Shown: one piece after another, positions 9,615 to 20,400 of the stretch
Numbering within the stretch: position 1 is the stretch's first letter
Layout of the letters: the number at the start of each line of letters is the position of its first letter
Assembly (NCBI GenBank): GCA_023807065.1
Contig: JAJJLU010003613.1
Location: 1 to 45,864 of the forward strand
Direction: 5' to 3'
DNA length: 45,864 nt
Origin: Isotricha intestinalis
Taxonomy: Eukaryota > Ciliophora > Litostomatea > Vestibuliferida > Isotrichidae
Notes under the pieces: generated by a model
The model's database searches: none
Told to the model about the DNA's origin: nothing
Seen by the model: only the letters and a program-made list of their open reading frames with translations
Translations under genes and position numbers: made by a program

Positions 9615-9850
9615 TAATTATGATAAATATTTATATTAAATTAATAATGTAGAGTAATATTATATATAAAATTCCCTATAATTGTTTTATTTGTATAATA
9701 GTTTAAAATTTTAAATTAATTATATATTTTTATTAATCTAACTATATTATAATTAATTATTAACATTTGATTCTTTAATAAAAAAATGATTGATTTCTTA
9801 TAAATATTTATGTTAACAAAAATAAAAATATCATTTGGAAATATAATAAT

Positions 9851-11041
9851 TTACAAATTTGTTTCTTTTTTTAATAAAGAAATATGTCTGATATCCTTAC
9901 GAATATCTTTATTATTATCTTCTTTTATTTTTTTATTTATTTTTCTTCCTTTCTTTAAATAAGATATACTAAAAAATTTATTAATAACATTATAAAACTT
10001 ATCATCATCATCTAAGCAAATATTTTTAAATTTATAATTATATTCATTTTCAATATTATGAATAATAGATTCAGTTTCAATACTATTTAATTTAACTTTA
10101 TTATCTTTCAAATTTTTATTTTCCTTTTTTGAAATAGATAAAAAGAGTAAAGTATAAGAATTATTTTGATGAAATTCATATTTCATTTTTTCTAATAAAT
10201 CTTTAATATAATAAGCAGAATTTGGACTTTGAGAATCAACAATTAAAATCATTCCATCACTTATTTTATAATAAACATCTAACATATTACTATTAGATAA
10301 TTCAGAATTTGTATCTAATAATTCTAATCTAATATAATGACCAAGTAATTTAATATTTTTTTTTTTTATCATTAAATTTCCAGAAATTGATTTTTGTTCT
10401 TTTTCCTTTTCTTCAAATATTTTTGATATAAAATTACTTTTTAGTATTTTTGATTCTCCCATTATTAAAAATTTAAGTGTGTTTTCTACTATGTCTATAT
10501 TTTTTGATAAAAATTCATTTCCATTTATCATTGGTAATACTTTTTCTTTGTCAAAATTTTCTAAATAAAATTCATTATCATTATCATTAAAAGTTTTACT
10601 TCTTATTAATTTGATTATTTTATCTGGTTTATAAATTAAATTATTATTAGTTAAATTTTTTTTAATGAGAATTTCTTTTTTCTCAAAAATATTTTTTGTT
10701 ATTTTAGATAAATGTTCATAAAACATTTTAGTATTTTTTACTTTAAGAGATAAATTTAAATTTTCAATATTATTTAATAAATTATTTTCTTCTTCTTTTT
10801 CATCTTCACTTGATGTTTCTATTGCTGTAATTTGAAAAGTAGAATTAACTCCTAATTCATCTAATTCTAAATCATCATAAGAAGGAAAATTGTTCTTTAT
10901 TTGAACATTAATATTTAAGTTATTTAATTCTGAAGAACTCATTCGAGATTTTCTTCTTTCATATAAACTACTTCTTCTCTTATAAATTTCTGTAAATTCA
11001 TCATCATTTTTAGCATAAAAACTTTCTGATCTTTTCCTCAT
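9851..11041 (-). CDS. Degenerate Ras/Rab-like GTPase-fold protein
   Basis: A 396-residue protein. The first ~185 residues are Ser/Glu-rich and low complexity. From ~188 a small-GTPase fold is recognisable: 'KFLIMGESKILKSNF' (191-204) corresponds to the P-loop GxxxxGK[ST], but the second Gly is Leu200. 'LELLDTNSEL' (239-248) corresponds to the DTAGxE motif with Ala-Gly replaced by Asn-Ser. 'DGMILIVDSQSPNS' matches the strand after switch II. The NKxD position reads 'LSISKKEN'. GTP binding and hydrolysis are therefore doubtful, and it may be a pseudo-GTPase scaffold. The basic C-terminus has no prenylation CaaX box. It is divergent from the actin gene (194 bp). Confidence 0.65.
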   Translation of the reverse strand: MRKRSESFYAKNDDEFTEIYKRRSSLYERRKSRMSSSELNNLNINVQIKNNFPSYDDLELDELGVNSTFQITAIETSSEDEKEEENNLLNNIENLNLSLKVKNTKMFYEHLSKITKNIFEKKEILIKKNLTNNNLIYKPDKIIKLIRSKTFNDNDNEFYLENFDKEKVLPMINGNEFLSKNIDIVENTLKFLIMGESKILKSNFISKIFEEKEKEQKSISGNLMIKKKNIKLLGHYIRLELLDTNSELSNSNMLDVYYKISDGMILIVDSQSPNSAYYIKDLLEKMKYEFHQNNSYTLLFLSISKKENKNLKDNKVKLNSIETESIIHNIENEYNYKFKNICLDDDDKFYNVINKFFSISYLKKGRKINKKIKEDNNKDIRKDIRHISLLKKETNL

Positions 11042-11235
11042 TATATTTATTAATATAATGTTTTTTATATTTTATGCTCTGTTTAATTATATTTATATAT
11101 ATTTTTTGATTTTATTAATTTTTTATTGGAAATAATTTTGTAAAAGGTGAATAAAGAATAAAAAATACACATAATCATATTTACATTAAAACAATAAAAG
11201 AATAAAAACAAAAATTTAAAAAAAAAAATTAAAAA

Positions 11236-12351
11236 ATGGTAGATTCAAACATTCACGTAATAGTAGATAATGGTAGTGGATTTATAAAAGCAGGTTTTTC
11301 AGGAGAATCAAGTCCTCGTTTCTACTTTCCTACAATTGTAGGTCATACAAAAGTAGAAGGAGTATATGTTTCAGAAGAGAAAAAGGAAAGTATAATAGGA
11401 AATGAAGCACAGCAAAAATTTGGAATTCTTGATATAAATTATCCAATTCAAGAAGGTAGAATAATTCATTGGGATGAAATGATGAAAATATGGTATCATA
11501 CATTTTTCACTGAATTAAAAATTGCTCCTGAAGAACATAATATTTTTCTAACTGAATCTCCATTTAATACACGTGAAGATAGAGAAAAAATAACAGAAAT
11601 TATGTTTGAAACTTTTAATTGTCCTTGTATGTATTTGTCAAATCAAAGTGTTTTAAGTGCTTATGCTGTTGGAAAAAGTACAGGATGTGTTATTGATTGT
11701 GGAGATGGAAGTACTAATTTTTCTCCTATTTTTGAAGGGCTTCTTTGTAGAAATGGAGTAACTCATATTCCTATTGCAGGAAAGGAAATTTTTGAAAATT
11801 TATATAAGTTACTTTTAAATAATAATAATATTGAATCTAAAATGGAAAAAGAAAGTTTGAAAAAAATTAAAGAAGATTATTGTTATATTGCTGAAGATTA
11901 TGATTTTGAAATTGGAAATTGTTTTGAAAGCGAAGTTGAATTACCTGATAAAAGGAAGATTAAAATTGGGAAAGAAAAATTTCAAGCTTGTGAATGTTTA
12001 TTTAATCCTAAAGATTATGGTTATAATTGTAATTCTTTACAAGAACAATTTATGGAAACTATAAAATTAAGTGATATGGATATGAGAGATGCTATGTTTG
12101 CTAATATATTATTTAATGGTGGAAGTACTTTGTTTAAAGGATTTAAACAAAGAGCTGATAAAGAAATTAAAGATATTTCAAAAGATTATTATAATGGAAA
12201 AAAGAAAGTACATTTTTATCCTGAAGCTAAATTTATGAGTTGGATTGGAGGAAGTATTTTAACTTCTTTAAGTAATTTTGAAAATCTATGGGTTACTAAA
12301 AGTGATTATAAGGAAGTTGGAACTGGAATTGTTCATAGGAAATGCTTTTGA
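11236..12351 (+). CDS. Divergent actin / actin-like protein
   Basis: 371 residues, close to conventional actin (375), with the actin fold throughout. Phosphate loop 1 is 'DNGSGFIKAGFSGE', phosphate loop 2 is 'DCGDGSTNFSPI' (actin DSGDGVTHTVPI), and the adenosine segment is 'NGGSTLFKGF'. 'IWYHTFFTELKIAPEEHNI' matches the subdomain 1 region, and the C-terminus 'VHRKCF' matches actin's. Lengths and boundaries track actin rather than the larger ARPs, but many conserved positions differ. I read it as one of the fast-evolving actins common in ciliates rather than a named ARP. It ends with TGA exactly where actins end, which supports TGA as a real stop codon here. Confidence 0.88.
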   Translation: MVDSNIHVIVDNGSGFIKAGFSGESSPRFYFPTIVGHTKVEGVYVSEEKKESIIGNEAQQKFGILDINYPIQEGRIIHWDEMMKIWYHTFFTELKIAPEEHNIFLTESPFNTREDREKITEIMFETFNCPCMYLSNQSVLSAYAVGKSTGCVIDCGDGSTNFSPIFEGLLCRNGVTHIPIAGKEIFENLYKLLLNNNNIESKMEKESLKKIKEDYCYIAEDYDFEIGNCFESEVELPDKRKIKIGKEKFQACECLFNPKDYGYNCNSLQEQFMETIKLSDMDMRDAMFANILFNGGSTLFKGFKQRADKEIKDISKDYYNGKKKVHFYPEAKFMSWIGGSILTSLSNFENLWVTKSDYKEVGTGIVHRKCF

Positions 12352-12471
12352 AAAAAATTTTTTTTTTTTTTATTTATATTTTCAGTGTCTTTTTAATTTT
12401 TTTAAATCATACTTTTTTGCTTTAATTAATTATTTTATATATATATAATTGTAATATGTAAATATTTAAAT

Positions 12472-13269
12472 ATGAAAAATGCATTTCCTCAAGAAATAAA
12501 AGATGAATTAAAAGAAATTGTTATAAATAAATTATTAAAGCAAGTAGAAAAATTTTATAACTTAGCAATGAAATATGAAAAAGAAAATCAAATATTAAAA
12601 TTAAATATAATAGATAATTTAAAAAATATATTTTTAATAAAATCCCAATATAACATATCAGTACCTTTAAGAAAAGTAATGAAAAAACAAAATATGTATA
12701 TAAAAAATAAAATAACTGAATTAGCAGAAGACACTTTTTTATATTTAAATAATTTAAAAACTGATTTAAATAAAAATTCAAGTTTAAATTCTTATAATAA
12801 AAAAATAATTACATCAATATCTCCATGTAAAATAACAAATAATAACATTTCAGAAAGAAATAAAAGTAATAGAAGGAATTCAAGTACAAAAAGTATTTAT
12901 AGAAATAATAATAGTTTATCTAATTTATTTAATACTAATAATTCTTTAAATTTAAAAAATGATTATTATTCAAATAATTCAAAAATATATTCACTTAATA
13001 ATATTGATAAAGATGAATCAATTAATTCTATTAAAATTTATCAAAATAAAAATTTAAATGATGAAAATTCAATTAAAAAAAATTATCAAAAACCACAATT
13101 AAATATTAATAATTGTAGTAATAACTCAACTTCAAGTAATAGTATTTTTAAATTAAATAAACCTAAAATTCAAAAAAATAATGATAATAATAATAAAAAG
13201 AAAGTTTTTAAAAGAGATGTTTCATTACCAAAATTACCTTTAAATCAATTATTAAATTTAAATATTTAA
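12472..13269 (+). CDS. Unknown protein, helical N-terminus and Asn/Ser-rich tail
   Basis: 265 residues. The first ~105 are strongly helical with regular hydrophobics ('ELKEIVINKLLKQVEKFYNLAMKY'), suggesting a helical bundle or coiled coil. The remaining ~160 are Asn/Ser/Lys-rich and probably disordered, ending in a basic-hydrophobic stretch ('VFKRDVSLPKLPLNQLLNL'). No family is recognised. It starts 120 bp after the actin gene on the same strand and converges on the ubiquitin protease gene. Confidence 0.72.
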   Translation: MKNAFPQEIKDELKEIVINKLLKQVEKFYNLAMKYEKENQILKLNIIDNLKNIFLIKSQYNISVPLRKVMKKQNMYIKNKITELAEDTFLYLNNLKTDLNKNSSLNSYNKKIITSISPCKITNNNISERNKSNRRNSSTKSIYRNNNSLSNLFNTNNSLNLKNDYYSNNSKIYSLNNIDKDESINSIKIYQNKNLNDENSIKKNYQKPQLNINNCSNNSTSSNSIFKLNKPKIQKNNDNNNKKKVFKRDVSLPKLPLNQLLNLNI

Positions 13270-13442
13270 ATTATCATTTTTTGACAAATTATTTTTTTAA
13301 TTATTAAAAAACTTTTATAAATTAATATATTTTCATTCATTCAAGAAATATAATAAAATATCAATAAATAATGTTTTAAATTTAGAATTAATTTTTTTTA
13401 AGAAAAAAAAAAACTAATTAGGAAAAAAAGAAAATGGATTGA

Positions 13443-16400
13443 TTAAAATTCATTTTCTAAATCTTTTCGTTTATAAAAAAGAACATAAGCATTTTGAGTG
13501 ACAATTTTATCAGAATTAATTTCTTTAACTTTATCATCATTATATTCAAACCATTTACCTAAATTTTTACATTTAGCAATATAATGACCATAAGATAATC
13601 CTCCAAAATGTTCAATAACTCCATATAAATTATAAATACAATTATCTTTATTTCCAATTACATTATTTGATAAATCTAATTCTTTAATTGGATAATCTAT
13701 AAAAGTATTATTTTTTTCTGATAATAATTTTCCTGTTAAAACACTATTTTTAACATTAAATCTTTTAAAATGAATAATTAAATAATTTGGTAATTTATAT
13801 ATTGAAACTTGTTTATTTGCACTTTTTAAACTTTTACATTTATTACAATACCATGTATCTTCTTTTAATTTTTCTTCTCTTTCAAACATATCTAAACAAC
13901 CATATAAATTAGGTTTTTCTTTTTTTTCTAAAATCACTTCTGAAATATGCTTTTCAATTGATAAATCTTCATTTTTATATGCACTATTATTTATAAAGTG
14001 CTCACTATGTATTAATATAATAAATGGTCTACCGTCTTTTAATTTATTCATTATATTTGATATTGACTGATGTTTGTTACAAGATGATAAAAGATTACAA
14101 TATAACATATTAAAAGGTTGATTACAAAATTCACATGATTTTTTAGATGAAAACCATGAAAGACCTATTTCTTTGTAATTATGATATATTAATAAATTAA
14201 ATAATTTATTTTCTTTTATATTTTCTTCAAACATATGTTTTAATTGATTTATTAATATTTGATTTAATTGTTCTATATTTGTTTCATATGTTATTGATAT
14301 ACCTATTGGATATGATAAGAAATTTAACTTTTCACTAGATATAAAAAATATTTTTTCTGTTGTTATTTTTACTGGATATAAATATATATTAAAATGATCT
14401 AAAGATTCTTTTTTATAAATACAAATTTCTTTTTGTTTTTCATAATAAGGTAAAATGAATTCATCATCATTTTTAATAATTTTTTCTATAATTTTATCCT
14501 TATCTAAAACAACAGCTTCAAATAAATTGATTTTTTTATCATCATCTAAATTGTTATTTTGAGAAAAAAATTCAAAGCATTTATTTTTTAAATGAAAAAC
14601 TTTACATTTATCCCAAATAGGAATATGAATAAAGAAAGATTGATTTTGATAGAAGATTTTTAATTTAATTAAAAGAGGACTAACAGGAAGAGATAAACTT
14701 AAGAACATAAAAGGATTATAAGTAATGGAAGTATTTTTGCAAATATTACAAGAAATTGTAGATTTTAATTGACCATGAAATAGATCAGAAATAATAGAAT
14801 TTTCTCTTAATCTATGTATTTTCCACCATCTTTCAGAAGCTTCTTTATCACTTTCTCCTTCTTTTCTTTCTTCTAATTCTAAATATGGTTTATTTGTAAT
14901 TCTATTTATATCTTCATGTAAATTATCTAATAATAATGATATAAATTCATGTGAATCTTGTTGTTTACTTGATTTAAATTGAGGTAATATTTCTCCTATG
15001 TATTCTCTAAATTTTTTAGGTGAATATGGTTTTACATATTTTAATATATTCATTACTTTATCTCCTGTTTCTTCTTCTGATAATATTATTTTTTCATTCC
15101 AAAGATTTTTAATTAAATTTGAATATATTTCTATTAATTGTCCATTATACCCTAATTTATTTACATAATTTTTATCTCTGTCATAGTAATTTAATAAAAT
15201 ATATTTTGTTAAATCTTCTGTATTTGATAAACATTGAAGTGCACTATTCATATAACATGTATTACCTAAATTTTTTAACCCAATTAATCCATGAGTTGAA
15301 TCTTTTGATATTATTTCTGATATTTGATTTTGAAATAATTTTTTTAAACTAAATTCTTCTATTAAATAATTATTTAAACATTTATCTATTTTAATATTCA
15401 TTTCACTACTTTTTAAACATTTAGATGAACAATATTTATTTAAATGACATTTTTCACATTTAATTTCTTTTATTATTTCTTTTTGACATACTATACATTT
15501 ATTATTATTTTCTTGAAGGAAATTTATTTTGTTTTTTTTGTGAATTTCTATTAATAAAATATTTCCATTTTTTCTTAATCCATTACAAGGAAATTTATCC
15601 ATTGTTAAATTATCATCAACTTCAATTTTTTTAATATCATATTTGATATAACTGATTTTATTAACATAAGAAATTGTTATTTCTGATAAAATATCTTTTT
15701 TTATATAAGGTAATTCAAAGAAATCAAAAATTAATTCTTCATTATTATTATTATTTAATTCTTTTGATATTTTTTTATTTTCTTTTATAATATTTTCCTC
15801 TTCATCTTCATAAATTAAACCTCTTGCTTCTAAATTTCTTTTTCTTTTAAAAGGATCATTTTCTGTTTTCATTAATTTTTCTATTTTTTCTCTTTCATGT
15901 TTATCTATTTCATTTATACATCTTATTATTTTATTTTTTAAATCAGAAACTGTTTCATTTTTTAAAATTTGAATATACCTTCTTCTTAAATAATGTTGGT
16001 AATTTTTATTTATTAATTTTTCATGAAAAATTAAACACTTTAAAGAAATTAAATCATTATTATTTCCTTTTCTAATTAATTCATTAGTTGAATAAAAAAA
16101 TTTATCTAGAAAATCCCAATTTTCTTTATTTATTAAATAATAATCTTTATTAATTTCTAAATTATCTTTTATAAAAAAATTATCTTGAATATTTAAAGGA
16201 TCTTTCCAAAAATCTTTATAAAGAGTAATAGAATAATTATCAATTGGACCTGGGAAAATTGGTAAATTTTTATCTTTTTCTTTTATTGTTATTTTTGATG
16301 ATTCTTCTCCTAAATATTTACAATATATATAATCACTATTAAAAGTTTTATTTAAAAAAAATTTTAAATCTTTTTCATTATTTAATTTACATAATCTTTC

Positions 16401-17171
16401 ATATTCAATTATAAATTTTTTTGCCTTTTCTAACCAAATTTTATTTATTATATAATAATTATTATCATCATTTATTTTCTGATTTTCAATATTATTTATT
16501 ATTTTTGATATATTTGTGATTAATTCTAAAGTAGATGATTCATTATATTTTAATAATAATTCTGTTTTATTGGAAATATAATTAGTCATTTTTTCTTTAA
16601 TTTCATTAGTTAATTCTGATAAAGTATCAGAAGCATCTTTACTAATTTTAGAATTTTCAGATATTTCATTGGCTAAATTATTATAATGATAAGAGTAATA
16701 AATATTATTTATATTTAATAAAAGTTTTGAAGCTCTATACAAAGTTCTAATATAAATAAAAGATTCAACACCAATATATTTTTTAATATATTTCAATATT
16801 CTATTATTTAAATAAAAAACATGATTATAATCACCTTTATTAAAATGAATAAAAGAAATTAAACTAAAAGCATCAATTTTATGAGATTTATCAATTTGAG
16901 AAAAATTAATACACATATTGCAATCAAATTCTATTTTATTATAATTATAATCTTTATCACTTAAGTCTCTTGCAGTCATTATTATTTTAGAAAAGTTAAA
17001 ACGATATTTTGGCTTTGAATTATTATCTATTTCTACATAATTTGAATATATTTTCTCACTTCTTTCTATTAATTCTTTGTTTAATTTTATCTTTTCATTT
17101 TTTTCACTTTCTTTTTTCTCATTTTCTTCTTCTTTATTTTTTTCTATTATGTTAATTTTTTCAGCATTCAT
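13443..17171 (-). CDS. Ubiquitin-specific protease with DUSP and MYND domains
   Basis: A 1242-residue deubiquitinase. After an acidic/basic coiled N-terminus and a helical region, a DUSP-like module lies around 240-350 ('FPGPIDNYSI'). A MYND zinc finger follows at ~555-600 ('CIVCQKE', 'CEKCHLNKYCSSKC'). The USP catalytic domain runs from ~627 to ~1236: Cys box 'GLKNLGNTCYMNSALQC' with the nucleophile near residue 638, and His box 'HFGGLSYGHYIAKC' with the catalytic His near 1197. Zinc-binding CxxC pairs sit in the fingers ('CNICKNT', 'CNKCK'). The long insert between boxes may hold a Ubl. All catalytic landmarks are present, so the enzyme should cleave ubiquitin isopeptide bonds. The DUSP-USP plan recalls USP4/11/15. 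MYND is known from USP19, but there it is inside the catalytic domain. Confidence 0.93.
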   Translation of the reverse strand: MNAEKINIIEKNKEEENEKKESEKNEKIKLNKELIERSEKIYSNYVEIDNNSKPKYRFNFSKIIMTARDLSDKDYNYNKIEFDCNMCINFSQIDKSHKIDAFSLISFIHFNKGDYNHVFYLNNRILKYIKKYIGVESFIYIRTLYRASKLLLNINNIYYSYHYNNLANEISENSKISKDASDTLSELTNEIKEKMTNYISNKTELLLKYNESSTLELITNISKIINNIENQKINDDNNYYIINKIWLEKAKKFIIEYERLCKLNNEKDLKFFLNKTFNSDYIYCKYLGEESSKITIKEKDKNLPIFPGPIDNYSITLYKDFWKDPLNIQDNFFIKDNLEINKDYYLINKENWDFLDKFFYSTNELIRKGNNNDLISLKCLIFHEKLINKNYQHYLRRRYIQILKNETVSDLKNKIIRCINEIDKHEREKIEKLMKTENDPFKRKRNLEARGLIYEDEEENIIKENKKISKELNNNNNEELIFDFFELPYIKKDILSEITISYVNKISYIKYDIKKIEVDDNLTMDKFPCNGLRKNGNILLIEIHKKNKINFLQENNNKCIVCQKEIIKEIKCEKCHLNKYCSSKCLKSSEMNIKIDKCLNNYLIEEFSLKKLFQNQISEIISKDSTHGLIGLKNLGNTCYMNSALQCLSNTEDLTKYILLNYYDRDKNYVNKLGYNGQLIEIYSNLIKNLWNEKIILSEEETGDKVMNILKYVKPYSPKKFREYIGEILPQFKSSKQQDSHEFISLLLDNLHEDINRITNKPYLELEERKEGESDKEASERWWKIHRLRENSIISDLFHGQLKSTISCNICKNTSITYNPFMFLSLSLPVSPLLIKLKIFYQNQSFFIHIPIWDKCKVFHLKNKCFEFFSQNNNLDDDKKINLFEAVVLDKDKIIEKIIKNDDEFILPYYEKQKEICIYKKESLDHFNIYLYPVKITTEKIFFISSEKLNFLSYPIGISITYETNIEQLNQILINQLKHMFEENIKENKLFNLLIYHNYKEIGLSWFSSKKSCEFCNQPFNMLYCNLLSSCNKHQSISNIMNKLKDGRPFIILIHSEHFINNSAYKNEDLSIEKHISEVILEKKEKPNLYGCLDMFEREEKLKEDTWYCNKCKSLKSANKQVSIYKLPNYLIIHFKRFNVKNSVLTGKLLSEKNNTFIDYPIKELDLSNNVIGNKDNCIYNLYGVIEHFGGLSYGHYIAKCKNLGKWFEYNDDKVKEINSDKIVTQNAYVLFYKRKDLENEF

Positions 17172-17475
17172 TTTCGTTTATTAAAAATAATTTTTTTATT
17201 TAATTAATTTGTTTTATTTTTTAAATATTATTATTTTACTAATCATTAATTAATAATATAACTAATAAATATTAAATATAATTTTTCATTTAATCCTATT
17301 ATGATGAAAAAAAATTTTTATTTCAAACTTTGAATGATGATACATAATAAAAATTAATATATGAAATAAATAAAATTTTTAAATAATAATTTAAAATGGT
17401 ACTATACATTAATTAAAATAATATATAACTTTAAAAAAAAATTAAAAAATTCATTATTAAAATTTGTGAATTTTA
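17172..17475. promoter_or_regulatory. 304-bp divergent intergenic region
   Basis: Lies between the start codons of the ubiquitin protease (-) and the polymerase gene (+), so it must hold both promoters. I see only A/T-rich sequence with poly-T and poly-A tracts, no conserved element and no small gene. Confidence 0.4.
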
Positions 17476-20400
17476 ATGAATATTCCGAATAAAATTTTAA
17501 AAAATCAAAAATATATTCCTTCAGTGACATTTAATTATCATCAAAATTTGGGAAAAATTTTATATAAAATAAAAAATAACCAAAAAAATGGAAAAAATGA
17601 AGTATTAAAAAAAAAGATTCCAAAGCATCATTATACAAAAAATGAGATAATAAAATGGTTTTCTCAATTAAATATATCTCAAAGGATAAAAATATGTTCA
17701 ATTCAAAACAATTGGCTTTCTAATATATTATATCAAATGGGAGTATTATTAAAATATGAATCAAATTCAGGTTTTCAACCAACAGAAATTAATGATGAAT
17801 TTACAAAGGAAGAATATCTTCCTTTAAATAATTGGACAACAAAAATGAATATTGATGATTCAAAAATGCAATATGATGATTATTATACTTTTTTTTCTGT
17901 TTTTAATCCTCAAAAAGATAATGAAGATACTTGCAAAAGTATTAATAATAATACTTTTGGTGAAAAAATTCAAATTTCTAATAAAGAAAATAGTTTCATT
18001 AATGAAATTCGATTTATTACTATTGATGATATTAGTGATACAATTACTTTAAGTATTGATATTTTAAATGAAACTCAAAAATTATTTGATTATATGAATA
18101 TTTTCTCAAAGGGTGAAGTTTTTAATAAAGAAATTTATTCTTTTTATGATTCTGAAAATCGAGTTTATAATTTTAGTTTACCTTCATGGATTAAAAATTT
18201 TGAATATTTCACTTTTACTCAATTATTAACTATTATTTTTGAACAAGTTATTTCAATTTATTATCAAATTTATATGAATGATAAAGAATTACCTTATTTT
18301 CATAAAGATCAAAAAATTGATGAAATCTTTGATGAAACTTCGAAATTAGAGAATTTTTTAGCGGAAGAATCTAAAGGAGATAAAAATAAATTTTTTAAAA
18401 ATATTAATTTTAAACAAGTTAAAGATGAATTTTGCCTTAGAAGCGTTATTTTAGAAAAACATAGATATTATAAAAAAAAAAATGATATTGTGTTTAGACA
18501 TTATTATAATAGTAATTATTTCTTTGATGATGATGAAGTTGAAAAATTAAATGATCTTGAAATTGATAATTGCGAGAAAAATTTATATAATATTTTTAAT
18601 AATTCAATTCCAAAATTTGTAAATACTCTTTTTTTTATTGGTATTAAAAATATTTTCACTGAAGAAAATTATGTTGTCTTAGGAGTTTTAGAACAATTAA
18701 AAGAAATGTATTCTCAGAAAAATACAGATGAATTACTTAAAGAATATGTTAATGAAAATTTAGAAGAAAATAAAAAAAAAGGGAAGAAAAAAAATCGGAA
18801 GAAGAAAAAAAAAGAAAGGATTCAAATTACAAATCAAAAAGAAGATGAAAATAATAAAAGAGATATTCATGAAGAATTAAATAATAATAATATAAATGAA
18901 AAAAATAATGAAATAGAAAATAAAAAAGAAGAAGAAAAGAAAGCGAAAAATAAGAAAAAAGAAAAAGAATTTTTTTTATTTCCAATAAAAACTTCTAAAG
19001 AAAATAATAAAAAGAAAGAAAAAGAAAATGCTTTAAAAAATCGTAGTTTTGAATCATCAAATATTACATTAGAAAACAGTTCAAATATATCATCTCCGAT
19101 TTCTACTAAAATTTCATCTCCAAAAAATTCACCAAAATTTTTAACAGAACAAAAATCAAAAACTATTGTATTTTCAAATACAATGAAAGACGAACTTAAA
19201 CAAGAATCAGGTTTATCAATAAATTATAAACCAAATAAAAAAGAAACTAATAATAATAATATAGATAATAATTTAAATAATTATAATCAAAAAAGTTTTA
19301 TTAGTAGTATAAATGTAAATAATCCAATTATAAATAATTATTATATTATAGATAATAAAATTCAAAATCCTTTTCTAAATATGAATTATAATATTAATGA
19401 ACATATGAGAATTCCAACTCAATTTTTTACTCAATATCAATATAAATTTCCTTATTCTTTTATTGGTTCTTTTAATCCTTTATCTTCATTAATTAATAAT
19501 CAATATAATTCTTTTTTTATTGATTTTTCCAAAGAAATTAAAAATAATTCAAATAATGTTTCAAATATATTAAATTCAATTAAATCATATAGAGAAATTT
19601 ATATTAATAAAGTAAAAGAATTAATAATTGAAACTTTATCAAAATCATATAATATAGATCTTTTATTTTATGGTTCTTATATCACTGAATTAAGTATTGA
19701 AAGTAGTGATGTTGATATATTAGTTAAGTTTGAAAATAAAGAAAAAGAACAGAAAAATATAAATGAATCTTCAAATTATCAAATAGAGAAAATAATAAAT
19801 GAATTAGTATTTTTATTTAATAAAAATTGTAAAAATTTAAATATTGAAACTATTAAACCAATTTATACTGCATCAGTTCCAGTATTAAAAATACAATGTG
19901 ATATAGGAAAAGATATTCCAAATGAAATAAAAGATAATATATTTAAAAAGTTTAAATTTGAGAAAAGTGAAGTTGAAAGTATTAAATTTGATTTAACTTT
20001 TCATGAAATAAAAAATGATGAAGAAAAAATAAATATTCCTTCTCAATTAATAATAGAATTTATAAAAAATAGTTTAATATGTTATCCAGAAATAAAACCA
20101 ATATTATTAGTTTTAAAAAGATATATGCAAATATGTAAATTAAATTCAAGTTTTCATGGTGGAATATCTTCATTTTCTTTATTTTTATTATTATATGCTT
20201 ATTTAAAAAATTTGAAATTATTCATTAATAATTTTAACATGAATTATCCAATGGGAAAATTATTATTTGATTTTTTTGAATTTTATAGCAACTTTAATTT
20301 TGGTATTTATTGTATAAATGTTAATTCACAAAAACCTTTTATTTTACTTAATGAATTACATGAAAGCGGAATGATGATTTTAGATCCTTTTACTTCTTTA

